A stretch of 64,000 bases of DNA from Flavobacteriales bacterium UBA2669 (GCA_002359215.1 DEMN01000006.1:310001-374000), one strand, 5' to 3'. Counted from the stretch's first letter, positions 44,458 to 53,891 are shown. Program-made: numbers and translations. The notes: generated from the sequence alone by a model not told the origin.

Positions 44458-45153
44458 TTATTGCATAGCAATAATACTTTCTTTAACAGCAGTTACAAAA
44501 TTATTGATATTGTTTTTATCAAACTTACTGCTATCAATGGGTTTGCCAATGATTACGCTAACCTTTCCGGGAGTAATGGTATTCGTTCCTGATTTCCAAA
44601 CTTCATAAGTGCCTTTAATAGATACAGGAACAATGTCAACTCCTGCCTGAAGAGCTAAGTGAAATGCACCTTTTTTAAAAGATTCAACCTTCCCCGTTTT
44701 GCTACGTGTACCTTCGGCAAAAAGTACAACTGATTTTCCTTCGCTGATTTTTTTCGCTGCTTTTGTTATGCTTTTCAAGGCTTTTTTCTTGTTTGTTCTG
44801 TCAACAAAAATATGCCCTGCAACCCACATGTACCAGCCTACAACAGGAGTCCAAATAAGTTCTTTTTTACCGATAAAGTGTAAGTTTTTAGGAAGACTGT
44901 AACATAAACATCCAATATCTAAGTGAGAAAAATGGTTGGAAACAAAAATTACAGGTTTATCGGCAGGCACATTTTCTTTTCCACTAACAGAAATATCAAT
45001 TCCTGCAATTTTCATTAAAACAGGTGCAAAAACAGTTCTGGCAACCATCAAGGGAAACTGTCTGTTCATCACAAAAGGAATAAATAATGGAGCTATCAGC
45101 ATTAGCGAGAACGTCCATATTATCATTAATGTTATTCGTAAATAAGAAATCAT
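44458..45153 (-). CDS. 1-acyl-sn-glycerol-3-phosphate acyltransferase (PlsC family)
   Basis: PlsC makes phosphatidic acid by acylating lysophosphatidic acid. The 231-residue protein has an N-terminal membrane segment (about 6-28). It has the catalytic motif NHFSHLDIGCL (HX4D) near residue 72, FVDR in the middle, and FAEGTRSKTG near 145, with VPVSIKGTYEVWKSG near 177. The order matches the family's four motifs. It is a single gene. Related enzymes can also act on lipid A precursors or ornithine lipids, so the exact substrate is not certain. Confidence 0.92.
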   Translation of the reverse strand: MISYLRITLMIIWTFSLMLIAPLFIPFVMNRQFPLMVARTVFAPVLMKIAGIDISVSGKENVPADKPVIFVSNHFSHLDIGCLCYSLPKNLHFIGKKELIWTPVVGWYMWVAGHIFVDRTNKKKALKSITKAAKKISEGKSVVLFAEGTRSKTGKVESFKKGAFHLALQAGVDIVPVSIKGTYEVWKSGTNTITPGKVSVIIGKPIDSSKFDKNNINNFVTAVKESIIAMQ

Positions 45154-45292
45154 TTTTTAATAGAAATCTTTTTAGTTTTGAAAATCAATTAAGTATATCC
45201 TTTTGTGATATTGAGCTGTATTAATTTTTAGTTGGCTTCAAAAATACCAAAATAGCTATAAATTACTACTGATAAAAGTTATGATTTAACAA

Positions 45293-46867
45293 TTATTTTA
45301 TAGTTATTTCATTATTAATTTGTTCGGCACATTTTTGTCCGTCAATAGCAGCAGATACAATTCCACCGGCATAACCTGCACCTTCACCGCAAGGGTATAA
45401 GCCTTTTATTTCAGGATGTTGTAGGGTTTCTTTATCTCGTGGAATTTTTACGGGGGAGGAAGTTCTGCTTTCTACAGCAACAATAATAGCATCTCGGGTA
45501 AGATAACCTCTCATTTTGTTACCAAAATCTCTAAAGCCCTGTTGTAATCTGTTAGTAATAGAAGGAGGTAATATTGCTTGAATTGGAGCAGAAACAATTC
45601 CCGGTTTGTAAGAACATGGGGGTAAAGAAATTGATGTTTTATTATCAATAAAGTCTATTAAACGTTGGGCAGGAGCTATTTGTCCAAAATTATTTTGCAC
45701 ATCATTTTTACCTGCAACAAATGTTTTTCGCTCAATAGTTTCTTGCAATTTTAATCCAGCCAATGCACCAAATTGCTCGTAAGGTTTTAAATCTTCATCT
45801 TCTACAGCTACCACAATTCCTGAGTTAGCAAATGGATTATTTCTTTTGGATGGAGACCAACCGTTGGTTACAATTTCTCCAGGAGATGTGGAACAGGGAG
45901 CTATAATTCCACCTGGACACATACAAAAAGAGAAAACACCTCTGTTTTTAACTTGAGTTACTAATTTATATGAAGCAGGAGGTAGGTATTCATTTCTCAC
46001 ATCACAATGGTATTGAATTTTATCAATTAACGCTTGTGGATGTTCCACTCGTACCCCAATAGCAAAAGGTTTAGCTTCTAACTTAATTTTTTTCTTATCC
46101 AATAAATAAAAAATATCTCTTGCCGAATGTCCTGTTGCTAAAATTACATTAGCAGTTTCAATAATGGTGTCGTTATTGATTTCAACACCTTTAATGGAAT
46201 TGTTTTCTATTAGTAAATCGGTGAGTTTACTCTCAAAATGAATTTCTCCGCCATTTTCTATAATGGTATTTCTGATGGCTTCCACCACTTTTGGCAATTT
46301 GTTGGTACCAATATGCGGATGAGCATCAATCAAAATATTTTCGTCAGCTCCATGTTGAACTAAAAGTTGTAACACTTCTTTTACATCACCTCTTTTGGTA
46401 GAGCGGGTATAAAGTTTGCCATCAGAAAAAGTTCCTGCTCCGCCTTCGCCAAAACAATAATTCGATTCGGGATTTACAATTTGATTTTTGGTAATGTTGG
46501 CTAAATCTCTTCTTCTATCTCTAATCGCTTTACCACGTTCAATAACAATGGGTTTAATGTTGTTTTCTATTAATTTAAGAGCAGCAAACATTCCGGCAGG
46601 ACCAAAACCTATTATCACAACAGATTGTTTACTTATTATTGGTGTAAATTTTTTTGTTTGAAAAAGAGCAGGTTTTTTATCGGGATAAATTTCAATTTTC
46701 AGGTTGAATTTTACTTGTTTTTTTCGGGCGTCTATGGAGCGTCTTATAATTTGAAAATCAAAATCTTCCAGTTTAGTTTTAGAGGTAATTATTTGCCTGA
46801 TAAAAACATCACTGGCAGCTTCTTCCGGAGAAACAGTAATTTCTAATATATAAGGTTGTTCTTGCAA
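45293..46867 (-). CDS. NAD(P)/FAD-dependent dehydrogenase, COG2509 type
   Basis: The 524-residue flavoprotein has a Rossmann FAD-binding motif VVIIGFGPAGMFAALKLIE near residues 85-103, preceded by an N-terminal 80-residue domain. NYCFGEGGAGTFSDGKLYTRS near 138 and VILATGHSARDIFYLL near 238 match the family of uncharacterised FAD-dependent dehydrogenases. CMCPGGIIAPC near 312 and CGEGAGYAGGIVSAAIDGQKCAEQI near the end are also conserved. The substrate is unknown. It is a single gene with a 150-base gap before the next one. Confidence 0.87.
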   Translation of the reverse strand: MQEQPYILEITVSPEEAASDVFIRQIITSKTKLEDFDFQIIRRSIDARKKQVKFNLKIEIYPDKKPALFQTKKFTPIISKQSVVIIGFGPAGMFAALKLIENNIKPIVIERGKAIRDRRRDLANITKNQIVNPESNYCFGEGGAGTFSDGKLYTRSTKRGDVKEVLQLLVQHGADENILIDAHPHIGTNKLPKVVEAIRNTIIENGGEIHFESKLTDLLIENNSIKGVEINNDTIIETANVILATGHSARDIFYLLDKKKIKLEAKPFAIGVRVEHPQALIDKIQYHCDVRNEYLPPASYKLVTQVKNRGVFSFCMCPGGIIAPCSTSPGEIVTNGWSPSKRNNPFANSGIVVAVEDEDLKPYEQFGALAGLKLQETIERKTFVAGKNDVQNNFGQIAPAQRLIDFIDNKTSISLPPCSYKPGIVSAPIQAILPPSITNRLQQGFRDFGNKMRGYLTRDAIIVAVESRTSSPVKIPRDKETLQHPEIKGLYPCGEGAGYAGGIVSAAIDGQKCAEQINNEITIK

Positions 46868-47019
46868 AGTAAATGTTATTTAACAGAATGCAAAGATGCT
46901 CAACTTTTTCAGAATTATAGAGTACTTAAAATTTTTTTAAAAAAAATGGAGAAAGAATGATGTCCAATGAAAAATTAGCTTAAATTTATAAGGTGAAAAT
47001 GTTTTAAATTAATTGAATT

Positions 47020-47412
47020 ATGAGTTTTAAAGAAAGTGATTATTTATGTCCGTCATGCAAGGGGCATTTAAATGTGGCAGATCAGTTAGTGTTTGCAACA
47101 AAAACGAACAGAAAACACAGTGGCTTAATTTTGTTAAGTCCTAAAATAGGAGAGTATAGTTATAAAACACACCCTAAATTTCAGTTGGAAAAAGGAGAGT
47201 TAGTGGAGTTTTATTGTCCACTTTGTTTAGCTGATTTAACTGCTGAAAAACAAAAAGAACATGCTATGATTAAGATGATTAGTAATGAAGATAATGCAGA
47301 GTATGAGTTGTATTTTTCTAAAAAAGCAGGAAACAAAAGTACTTATGTGGTAGCTACTGATATTTTTGAAGCTTTTGGAGAAGATGCTATTGATTTTACG
47401 GAGTTTGTTTAA
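47020..47412 (+). CDS. Small zinc-ribbon-like protein
   Basis: The 130-residue protein has two paired cysteines, CPSC near residue 11 and CPLC near 68, spaced as in a zinc ribbon. The rest is alpha/beta with no enzyme motif. It is a soluble protein, encoded alone, with a bidirectional terminator following. The family is not one I can name. A nucleic-acid or protein-binding role is only a guess. Confidence 0.65.
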   Translation: MSFKESDYLCPSCKGHLNVADQLVFATKTNRKHSGLILLSPKIGEYSYKTHPKFQLEKGELVEFYCPLCLADLTAEKQKEHAMIKMISNEDNAEYELYFSKKAGNKSTYVVATDIFEAFGEDAIDFTEFV

Positions 47413-47432
47413 TTTTTTGAAGTACTTTATAT

Positions 47433-47465
47433 AAAAAAACCACATAGATTCTATGTGGTTTTTTT
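47433..47465. terminator. Bidirectional hairpin terminator
   Basis: AAAAAAACCACATAG (47433-47447) pairs with CTATGTGGTTTTTTT (47451-47465) around ATT. It lies between convergent genes. Confidence 0.9.
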
Positions 47466-47482
47466 ATATAATAAATTAAATA

Positions 47483-48511
47483 TTACTCTTTAGATTTGTT
47501 TTCAAAATAATAGATGTTAGTCAACCATTTACTTGTATCAGCTTCTGTTGTAGGGTCGGTTATATATTCTTCTAATACCACATGTGACATGAGTAGGTTG
47601 TTTTTTTCTAAATAATCATCCATTGCCATGTGAGGTTCAGTAAGGTTATTATAACTTCCGTAATAGGCAATTTTAAAAGCTTCACCACCAAGTCTTACAG
47701 TTGTATAATTGTCAAATTTGAAGTTTTTATCTCCAGAATTGTATGGAATAGCGGCAGCAACATCGGCTGTTTGATCATTTTCATCCCAATCGTAATAAAT
47801 GGCACATGGTTGCCCCGTAATTTGTACTTCTTTGTTTTGTGTTAAAATACCGTACATTCCACCAAAGTGCTTCTCAAAAAAAGTTTGCATATCATTAAAA
47901 CTTACTTTTTCTCTGTGAGTTAAGAAAGTTTTTTCTTCAAAATTTACGGTTTCAATGGCGTATTCTTTTTTTACCGGTTTTTCGCTTTCTACAATTTCTT
48001 TCAATTTAGCCAATCCTTTGTCATAATCTTTTCCTACAGATTCGCTAATATCCATAAAAAGTCCCATCACATTAAACGGACGAGGCATGGTAGATTCAAA
48101 ACCCCAAGTAACGGTAGTTTTACCATCAGTTTCATTTAAAAGAAAATAGCCATTGGCAACACTTTCAAAAGGTTCGATAAACGTAACAGTAGTTTCAATT
48201 TTATCGTCTGCAATGGTAATTATTTCTTGTTTTCCTTTACCAACATCTTCATTTCCTTCCCAAAAAAAAGTTGTTCCAACTATACCATCTTCACCTTCTA
48301 GCCAAGTTTTTTGGTTAGGGTCTAGCTCTGCCCATGGCGACCATTTTTGTGAATTTTCAAAATACAATAAGTGTTTATGAACAGTTTCTTTTTGAGCATT
48401 GATTTCAATTGAACGCTCTAATTTAAAGTCGGCGGGAGCTACAAAAGTTAATATTCCGATAGTTACAATAAGGATTAAAAGGATAATCCCGATAATTTTT
48501 AATGCTTTCAT
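47483..48511 (-). CDS. SRPBCC (polyketide cyclase-like) and GyrI-like fusion protein
   Basis: The 342-residue protein begins with a hydrophobic helix (about 5-25). A START/SRPBCC ligand-binding domain follows (about 30-170; SIEINAQKETVHKHLLYFENSQKWSPWAE). A C-terminal GyrI/AraC effector-binding domain then spans about 185-340, with EKTFLTHREKVSFNDMQTFFEKHFGGMYGIL. Both are small-molecule binding folds. In this phylum the fusion is seen as a membrane-anchored protein. The ligand is unknown and no DNA-binding domain is present. Confidence 0.8.
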   Translation of the reverse strand: MKALKIIGIILLILIVTIGILTFVAPADFKLERSIEINAQKETVHKHLLYFENSQKWSPWAELDPNQKTWLEGEDGIVGTTFFWEGNEDVGKGKQEIITIADDKIETTVTFIEPFESVANGYFLLNETDGKTTVTWGFESTMPRPFNVMGLFMDISESVGKDYDKGLAKLKEIVESEKPVKKEYAIETVNFEEKTFLTHREKVSFNDMQTFFEKHFGGMYGILTQNKEVQITGQPCAIYYDWDENDQTADVAAAIPYNSGDKNFKFDNYTTVRLGGEAFKIAYYGSYNNLTEPHMAMDDYLEKNNLLMSHVVLEEYITDPTTEADTSKWLTNIYYFENKSKE

Positions 48512-48574
48512 ATTGGTTTGGTTTTTTAGTTTAGGTACAAAAGTAAAACAAAAAAATGTTTCTTCTAAATTTTT

Positions 48575-49168
48575 TTAAATCAGCTTTTTATTGCCAAATT
48601 CTTTTTTAATTTCAGCATATCTCGGACAACTTACCAAGTGATCATTTACCATGCCTATTGCTTGTATGTGAGCATAAAGCGTAGTACTACCTAAAAACTT
48701 AAACCCTTTTTTCTTCATGGTTTTAGCCAATTCATCAGATATAGCAGTAGTGGCAGGAACTTCTTTCAACGTTTTCCATTGGTTTTGTAATTGTTTACCA
48801 TTTACAAAACTCCAAATAAATTGAGCAAAAGAGCCGTATTCTTTTTGGATATCTAGAAAAACTTTTGCATTGTTGATGGCAGCTTCAATTTTGGCTCGAT
48901 TTCTTATAATTCCTACATTTTGTAATAATTCTTCTACTTTTTTGGAGTCGAATTGAGCTACCTTTTTCGGATTAAAATTTGCGAAAGCTTGTCGGTAGTT
49001 TTCTCGTTTTTTTAATATGGTTGACCAACTTAATCCGGCTTGAGCACTTTCTAATACTAAAAACTCAAACTGTTTGTTATCTTCTAAAACGGGTACACCC
49101 CATTCTTCATCGTGGTAGTTAATGTATTGATCAAAACCTAAGCACCAAGGGCATTTTTCTGTTTTCAT
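48575..49168 (-). CDS. tag: DNA-3-methyladenine glycosylase I
   Basis: Tag removes 3-methyladenine from alkylated DNA. The 197-residue protein has the HhH-type fold. The zinc ligands fit C6, H19, H177 and C181 (CPW, NYHDEEWG and DHLVSCPRY). The catalytic pocket glutamate is E40 in LVLESAQAGLSW. It lies 10 bases downstream of the DUF1697 gene, in a minus-strand run with YggS and DUF1015. Confidence 0.95.
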   Translation of the reverse strand: MKTEKCPWCLGFDQYINYHDEEWGVPVLEDNKQFEFLVLESAQAGLSWSTILKKRENYRQAFANFNPKKVAQFDSKKVEELLQNVGIIRNRAKIEAAINNAKVFLDIQKEYGSFAQFIWSFVNGKQLQNQWKTLKEVPATTAISDELAKTMKKKGFKFLGSTTLYAHIQAIGMVNDHLVSCPRYAEIKKEFGNKKLI

Positions 49169-49178
49169 AGATATGTTT

Positions 49179-49721
49179 TTAACTATTCATTAATTGATGT
49201 AGTTTGGAGGTTGTATTCCAATTTCTGACAGTAATATTTTTATAAACAGGTAATTGAATAAGTTTGCTTAAATAACTTCTGTTGGTTTTTTCTATTAATC
49301 GTGTGAAATAGATGGCATGCGTTCCTGAGTAAGCTTTGTCTACTTCATTATGTTGCGGAATGTCAGCAATAATTTCGGTAGCTTTAAGCGGAGCCTTTAT
49401 AAATAAAACATCGTAGCGGTAGTTGTCTTTATCAGTACCAAATTTTGCAGGAATTTCCTCAACAACTTTATTCAATTGTTGATGTGTTATTAGTACTACA
49501 ACAGAGCTGTAATTAAATTGCTCGGATAAGGTTTTTTCAATAGTTTCGGTTAGTTGGTTGAGGTTTTTGGTATTGGATTTAAAAATTACATTTCCACTTT
49601 GAATGTACGTTTTTACATCAGTAAAGCCTATTTTCTCAAAACAAGCTTTTAAGTCAGCCATTTTGATGATGTTGTTGCCACCAACATTAATCCCTCTGAG
49701 TAATGCTAAATATTGATTCAT
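49179..49721 (-). CDS. DUF1697 family protein
   Basis: The 180-residue protein starts with YLALLRGINVGGNNIIKMADLKACFEKIGF, the N-terminal signature of DUF1697. It continues with VKTYIQSGNVIFKS. The family is small, soluble and of unknown function; it is not predicted to be an enzyme from any visible motif. It lies 10 bases before tag and 2 bases after the YggS gene, so it is probably part of one transcript. Confidence 0.9.
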   Translation of the reverse strand: MNQYLALLRGINVGGNNIIKMADLKACFEKIGFTDVKTYIQSGNVIFKSNTKNLNQLTETIEKTLSEQFNYSSVVVLITHQQLNKVVEEIPAKFGTDKDNYRYDVLFIKAPLKATEIIADIPQHNEVDKAYSGTHAIYFTRLIEKTNRSYLSKLIQLPVYKNITVRNWNTTSKLHQLMNS

Positions 49722-49723
49722 GA

Positions 49724-50404
49724 TTAATGGTAATTTCTTTCTCCAAAGATACTACTTCCTACCCGAATCATAGTACTGCCTTCTTCAATAGCGAGTTGGT
49801 AATCTCCGCTCATGCCCATGGATAGAGTTGAAAGTTTAAAAGTACTTAAAGTGCCTTGAGTACTTAGAGTTAGTAGTTTATCAAATAAGTTTTTTAGACC
49901 TTTAAATTCTTTTCGGATTTGGTTTTCATCATCGGTAAAAGTAGCCATGCCCATTAGCCCGACAATTTTTATATTTTTTAAATCTTGAAATGCTTCACTT
50001 TTAATGAGTTCAATCACTTCTTTTTCATCAAAGCCAAATTTGGTATCTTCTTCAGCAATGTGTATTTGCAATAAGCAATTAATTACTCTTTCGTTTTGAG
50101 CAGCTCGTTTATTGATTTCTTTTAGCAATTTAAAACTATCTACTCCATGAATTAAACTTACAAAGGGAGCAATGTACTTTACCTTGTTGCTTTGCAAATG
50201 ACCAATCATGTGCCACTCAATGTCTTTAGGTAAGCTTTCGTATTTTTCGGTTAGTTCTTGTACTTTATTTTCTCCAAAAATTCGTTGACCGGTTTGGTAA
50301 GCTTCTAAAATTGCTTCATTGGATTTTGTTTTAGAAACTGCTACCAATGTAACATGTTCAGGAATGGAAGCTTTTATTTGTTGTAGATTTTTTGTAATGT
50401 TCAT
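49724..50404 (-). CDS. YggS family PLP homeostasis protein
   Basis: YggS/PLPBP binds pyridoxal 5'-phosphate and helps balance B6 vitamers. The 226-residue protein has the PLP lysine at K25 in LVAVSKTKS, the motif RIFGENKVQEL, and WHMIGHLQSNKVKY. The C-terminal LSMGMSGDYQLAIEEGSTMIRVGSSIFG is normal. Just before it, a low-complexity stretch of T, L and S (LTLSTQGTLSTFKLST) lengthens the usual loop. See the finding on this insertion. It is 2 bases upstream of the DUF1697 gene. Confidence 0.92.
   Translation of the reverse strand: MNITKNLQQIKASIPEHVTLVAVSKTKSNEAILEAYQTGQRIFGENKVQELTEKYESLPKDIEWHMIGHLQSNKVKYIAPFVSLIHGVDSFKLLKEINKRAAQNERVINCLLQIHIAEEDTKFGFDEKEVIELIKSEAFQDLKNIKIVGLMGMATFTDDENQIRKEFKGLKNLFDKLLTLSTQGTLSTFKLSTLSMGMSGDYQLAIEEGSTMIRVGSSIFGERNYH
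49826..49875. repeat. Low-complexity repeat inside YggS
   Basis: On the minus strand this stretch reads as iterated CTTTAAGTACTTTT-like words. It resembles the degenerate AT-rich intergenic repeats of this window. It encodes LTLSTQGTLSTFKLSTL without breaking the frame. Confidence 0.4.
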
Positions 50405-50455
50405 GGAACAAAGTTAGTTTTTTAGCTTGGGTGTTGAAAGGTTAGTTATCTGAAT

Positions 50456-51697
50456 TTAAGCCAAACTATAAATCGTCAAACCACTTCTCATTTTGGGTTC
50501 TATCCAAGTGCTTTTTGGAGGCATAATGTTATTGGCATCAGCAACAGCTTTAAGCTGTTCTATCGCAACAGGAAACAAACCAAAAGCAACAATGGCTTCT
50601 TCGCTATCTACTTTTTCTCTTAATCCTTCAGCTCCTTTAGTACCTTCCATAAATTCAATACGGTTATCGGTTTTTAAGTCGGTAATGCCTAGAATTGGTG
50701 TTAGGAGGTTGGTAGTAAGAATTCTTGCGTCCAAATTGCCAACAATATCATTTTCATCATAAGTGCCTTTTTTTGCTGTAATGGAATACCATTTTCCAGC
50801 AAGGTACATGGAGAAATTATGTCTTTTAGTAGGGGTGTAGTCCCTGGTTTTTTCTTCCACTTCAAAAATTTTTGAAACTTCTGATAAAAAGCTTTCGGGA
50901 GTATGTTCGTTAAGGCTGCTAACCGTTCTGTTGTATTCAATAATGTTGAGTTTGCTTTCGGGAATAAGGTAGGATAAAAAGAAATTAAACGGAGCATCAG
51001 GATGGTAATTTGGATTCTCAGCACGTTTGCTTTGAGCATATAATACTGAAGAAGCCGAACGATGATGTCCGTCTGCAATGTAAATTTTATCAATATTCTT
51101 AAAGGCTTCAACCAAGGTGTTGATGTCTTTTATATCATTTACTAACCATAAATCTTGTTTGATGTGGTGCGTAGTACAAAACTCGTATTCAGAACGAGTG
51201 GTTAAATATTTATTAATAACGGCATCTACAGCAGGGTTATCTTTATAGGTTAGCAAAACAGGCTCTGCATTAAACTGGCAAACATCTAAATAGAGTTTAA
51301 AAGTTTCTTCACGTTGTGTTAAAGTATGTTCATGAATTTTTATATTACCGTTGAGGTAATCATCAACAGAAATTCCAGAAATTAACCCTACATAGGTGTT
51401 GGTTGGTGTTATTTGTCGGTAAATGTAAAAAGACTCTTTTTCATCTTGTGTGAAAATACCTGCATCATTAAACTCATCAAACCTTTCTTTAACCTTTTCA
51501 AATCTTTCTACAGAATTGGGTTGTGTTTTATTATCGGCTCTAAATTCAGGATTGATTACATGCAAAAAAGTATAAGGATTACTTTCTAGTTTAGCTTCGA
51601 GCAAATGTTTTTTATAGATATAAGCTGGCATGGAAGAAACCAAATAGGCTTTATCACGCGTAGGACGAATTGCTCTGAAAGGAATTATTTTTGCCAT
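50456..51697 (-). CDS. DUF1015 domain protein
   Basis: The 413-residue protein starts with AKIIPFRAIRPTRDKAYLVSSMPAYIYK, the DUF1015 N-terminal pattern, and has the conserved core YIADGHHRSASSVLYAQ near residue 205, with ARILTTNLLTPILGI near 325. The family is often coupled to serA and serC in Bacteroidota and other bacteria, and was proposed to work in serine metabolism, but its reaction is not established to my knowledge. It is about 100 bases from the serA-like gene on the same strand. Confidence 0.85.
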   Translation of the reverse strand: MAKIIPFRAIRPTRDKAYLVSSMPAYIYKKHLLEAKLESNPYTFLHVINPEFRADNKTQPNSVERFEKVKERFDEFNDAGIFTQDEKESFYIYRQITPTNTYVGLISGISVDDYLNGNIKIHEHTLTQREETFKLYLDVCQFNAEPVLLTYKDNPAVDAVINKYLTTRSEYEFCTTHHIKQDLWLVNDIKDINTLVEAFKNIDKIYIADGHHRSASSVLYAQSKRAENPNYHPDAPFNFFLSYLIPESKLNIIEYNRTVSSLNEHTPESFLSEVSKIFEVEEKTRDYTPTKRHNFSMYLAGKWYSITAKKGTYDENDIVGNLDARILTTNLLTPILGITDLKTDNRIEFMEGTKGAEGLREKVDSEEAIVAFGLFPVAIEQLKAVADANNIMPPKSTWIEPKMRSGLTIYSLA

Positions 51698-51797
51698 ATA
51701 ATTTTATTGATTAGAAAGTTATTTCAAATATTCGTCTAAATATTTTTGTGTTATACTCAACTATTTAACTATGTGGTTAAATATTTTTTAAATAATA

Positions 51798-52745
51798 CTA
51801 CAATAACAACGCTTTTATCTGACTAGCTAATTCCTCCCCAATTCTATCTTGAGCTTCCAATGTAGCAGCACCAATATGTGGAGTAAGTGAAATTTTTGGG
51901 TGTTTCAATAAATCTTCTCTTGGAGTTGGTTCGTTTTCAAAAACATCTAAAGCAGCGTGAGCTACTTTTCCTGAGTTTAAATTGGTAATTAACGCATTTT
52001 CATCTACCACACCACCACGAGCAGCATTCACAATGATTACACCATCTTTCATGATGGCGAACTCTTCATTTCCTATGGCTGGTTGATTTAATTTGGGTAC
52101 ATGTAATGAGACGAAATCAGCTTTAGCAAGTACTTCTTCTTTAGAAGAAGAAGCTAATTCAATAGCAATTTTTTGTCCACCTACAGTAACATTTACAGTA
52201 GCTTTTTCTGCAAAAGGATCGGTATAAATAACATTCATTCCGCAACCTAAAGCATAACTTGCCGTTGCCTGACCAATTCTTCCAAAACCAATAATACCAA
52301 GCGTTTTTCCTCGTAATTCTATGCCTTTAGCGTATTTTTTCTTTAAAGTTTTAAATTCAGTTGATCCATTGGCAGGCATTTGTCGGTTGGCATCATATAA
52401 AAATCTAACAGCACCAAATAAGTGAGCCATTACCATTTCTGCTACCGATTGAGAGGAAGATGCTGGAGTGTTGATGACATGTAAGCCTTTTTCTTTGGCG
52501 TAAGCCACATCAATATTATCCATACCAACACCACCACGTCCGATTAACTTCAAATTCGGACAAGCATCAATAAGGTCTTTACGAACAGTAGTAGCACTTC
52601 TTACTAAAAGTGCTACATAATTTTCTTTATTTATGGTTTGGATTAATTCATTTTGAGGAACTGTTTCTGTTACTACAGTAAAACCTGCTGCTTCTAATTG
52701 TTGTTTGCCTATTGGGGCAATTCCATCGTTAGCTAATATTTTCAT
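51798..52745 (-). CDS. D-2-hydroxyacid dehydrogenase (SerA-like)
   Basis: The 315-residue enzyme fits 3-phosphoglycerate dehydrogenase without the C-terminal ACT domain. The NAD-binding motif GKTLGIIGFGRIGQA is near residue 145. Catalytic residues are in NAARGGVVDE (arginine), DVFENEP (glutamate) and TPHIGAAT (histidine). Its position next to serC, separated by 72 bases on the same strand, supports a role in serine synthesis. A related hydroxyacid dehydrogenase activity is possible. Confidence 0.93.
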   Translation of the reverse strand: MKILANDGIAPIGKQQLEAAGFTVVTETVPQNELIQTINKENYVALLVRSATTVRKDLIDACPNLKLIGRGGVGMDNIDVAYAKEKGLHVINTPASSSQSVAEMVMAHLFGAVRFLYDANRQMPANGSTEFKTLKKKYAKGIELRGKTLGIIGFGRIGQATASYALGCGMNVIYTDPFAEKATVNVTVGGQKIAIELASSSKEEVLAKADFVSLHVPKLNQPAIGNEEFAIMKDGVIIVNAARGGVVDENALITNLNSGKVAHAALDVFENEPTPREDLLKHPKISLTPHIGAATLEAQDRIGEELASQIKALLL

Positions 52746-52817
52746 TTGATAGGTCTAAGTTTTGAAGTTTGAGTTTGGTTATTCCAAAATATCAAACTTA
52801 AAATATTGAACATTTAA

Positions 52818-53891
52818 TTAACTGTGTTTTTTGGCAAATTCTTTCATTACATCTACCAATACTTGTACACTTTCTAATGGTAAAGCATTGTACATTGAAG
52901 CTCTGTATCCACCTACATCTCTATGTCCTTTAATTCCACTAATGTTGGCTGCTTGCCACATTTTGTTGAATTCATCAGTTAAACTTTCATCTTTTAATAC
53001 AAAAGTAGCATTCATGTTAGAGCGATCAGCAATATTAGCTGTTCCTTCAAATAGTGGATTAGCATCAATTTCGTTGTATAATAAATCTGCTTTTTGCTGG
53101 TTAACTTTTTCTATCCATTCTACACCACCATTATCTTTTAACCATTGCAAAGTAAGCATAGAAACATAAATAGGGAATACAGGTGGGGTATTAAACATAG
53201 ATTCTTTTTTGATGTGCGTTTGTAAGTCTAACATAGTTGGGATTTCACGTCCATTTTTACCTAAAGCACTGTCTTTTACAATGTATAAGGTAGTTCCAGC
53301 TGGTCCCATATTTTTTTGAGCTCCGGCATAAATCATATCAAATTGTGAAACATCAATTTTTTTACTGAAGATATCTGAAGACATATCTGCAATAATAGGA
53401 ATACGGCTAATAGGAATGTTTTTGAATTGAGTTCCAAAAATAGTGTTATTCGTAGTAATATGTAAATAATCGGCATCACCCGGAATTTGATATTTTTTAG
53501 GAATATAGTTGAAGTTTTTGTCTTTTGAACTGGCTATTTCATGTACAGTTCCCATTTTTTCAGCTTCTTTTAATGCTTTACTTGCCCATACACCTGTGTT
53601 TACATAAGCTGCAGATCCACCTTCCTTCATGAAATTATAAGGAACCTTTAAAAAACCTAAACTAGCTCCACCTTGAAGAAACAATATAGAGTAACCATCC
53701 GGAACGTCTAATAATTCTTTAACTAAAGCTTGAGCTTTTTCCATTACTTCAACAAAATCTTTACTTCTGTGAGAAATCTCTATTAATGAAAGATTTAAGT
53801 TGTTGAAATTAATTACTGCTTCTGATGCTTGCTTTAATACTTCTTGAGGCAAGATGCATGGTCCTGCACTGAAATTATGAATTTTAGACAT
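52818..53891 (-). CDS. serC: Phosphoserine aminotransferase
   Basis: SerC converts 3-phosphohydroxypyruvate to phosphoserine using glutamate and PLP. The 357-residue protein has the standard length. It begins with KIHNFSAGPCILPQEVLKQAS, has FLQGGASLGF and a PLP lysine in YAGAQKNMGPAG near residue 193, and ends with a KGHRDVGGYRASMYNALP motif near 320. It precedes the serA-like gene, as is usual for this pathway. Confidence 0.96.
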   Translation of the reverse strand: MSKIHNFSAGPCILPQEVLKQASEAVINFNNLNLSLIEISHRSKDFVEVMEKAQALVKELLDVPDGYSILFLQGGASLGFLKVPYNFMKEGGSAAYVNTGVWASKALKEAEKMGTVHEIASSKDKNFNYIPKKYQIPGDADYLHITTNNTIFGTQFKNIPISRIPIIADMSSDIFSKKIDVSQFDMIYAGAQKNMGPAGTTLYIVKDSALGKNGREIPTMLDLQTHIKKESMFNTPPVFPIYVSMLTLQWLKDNGGVEWIEKVNQQKADLLYNEIDANPLFEGTANIADRSNMNATFVLKDESLTDEFNKMWQAANISGIKGHRDVGGYRASMYNALPLESVQVLVDVMKEFAKKHS

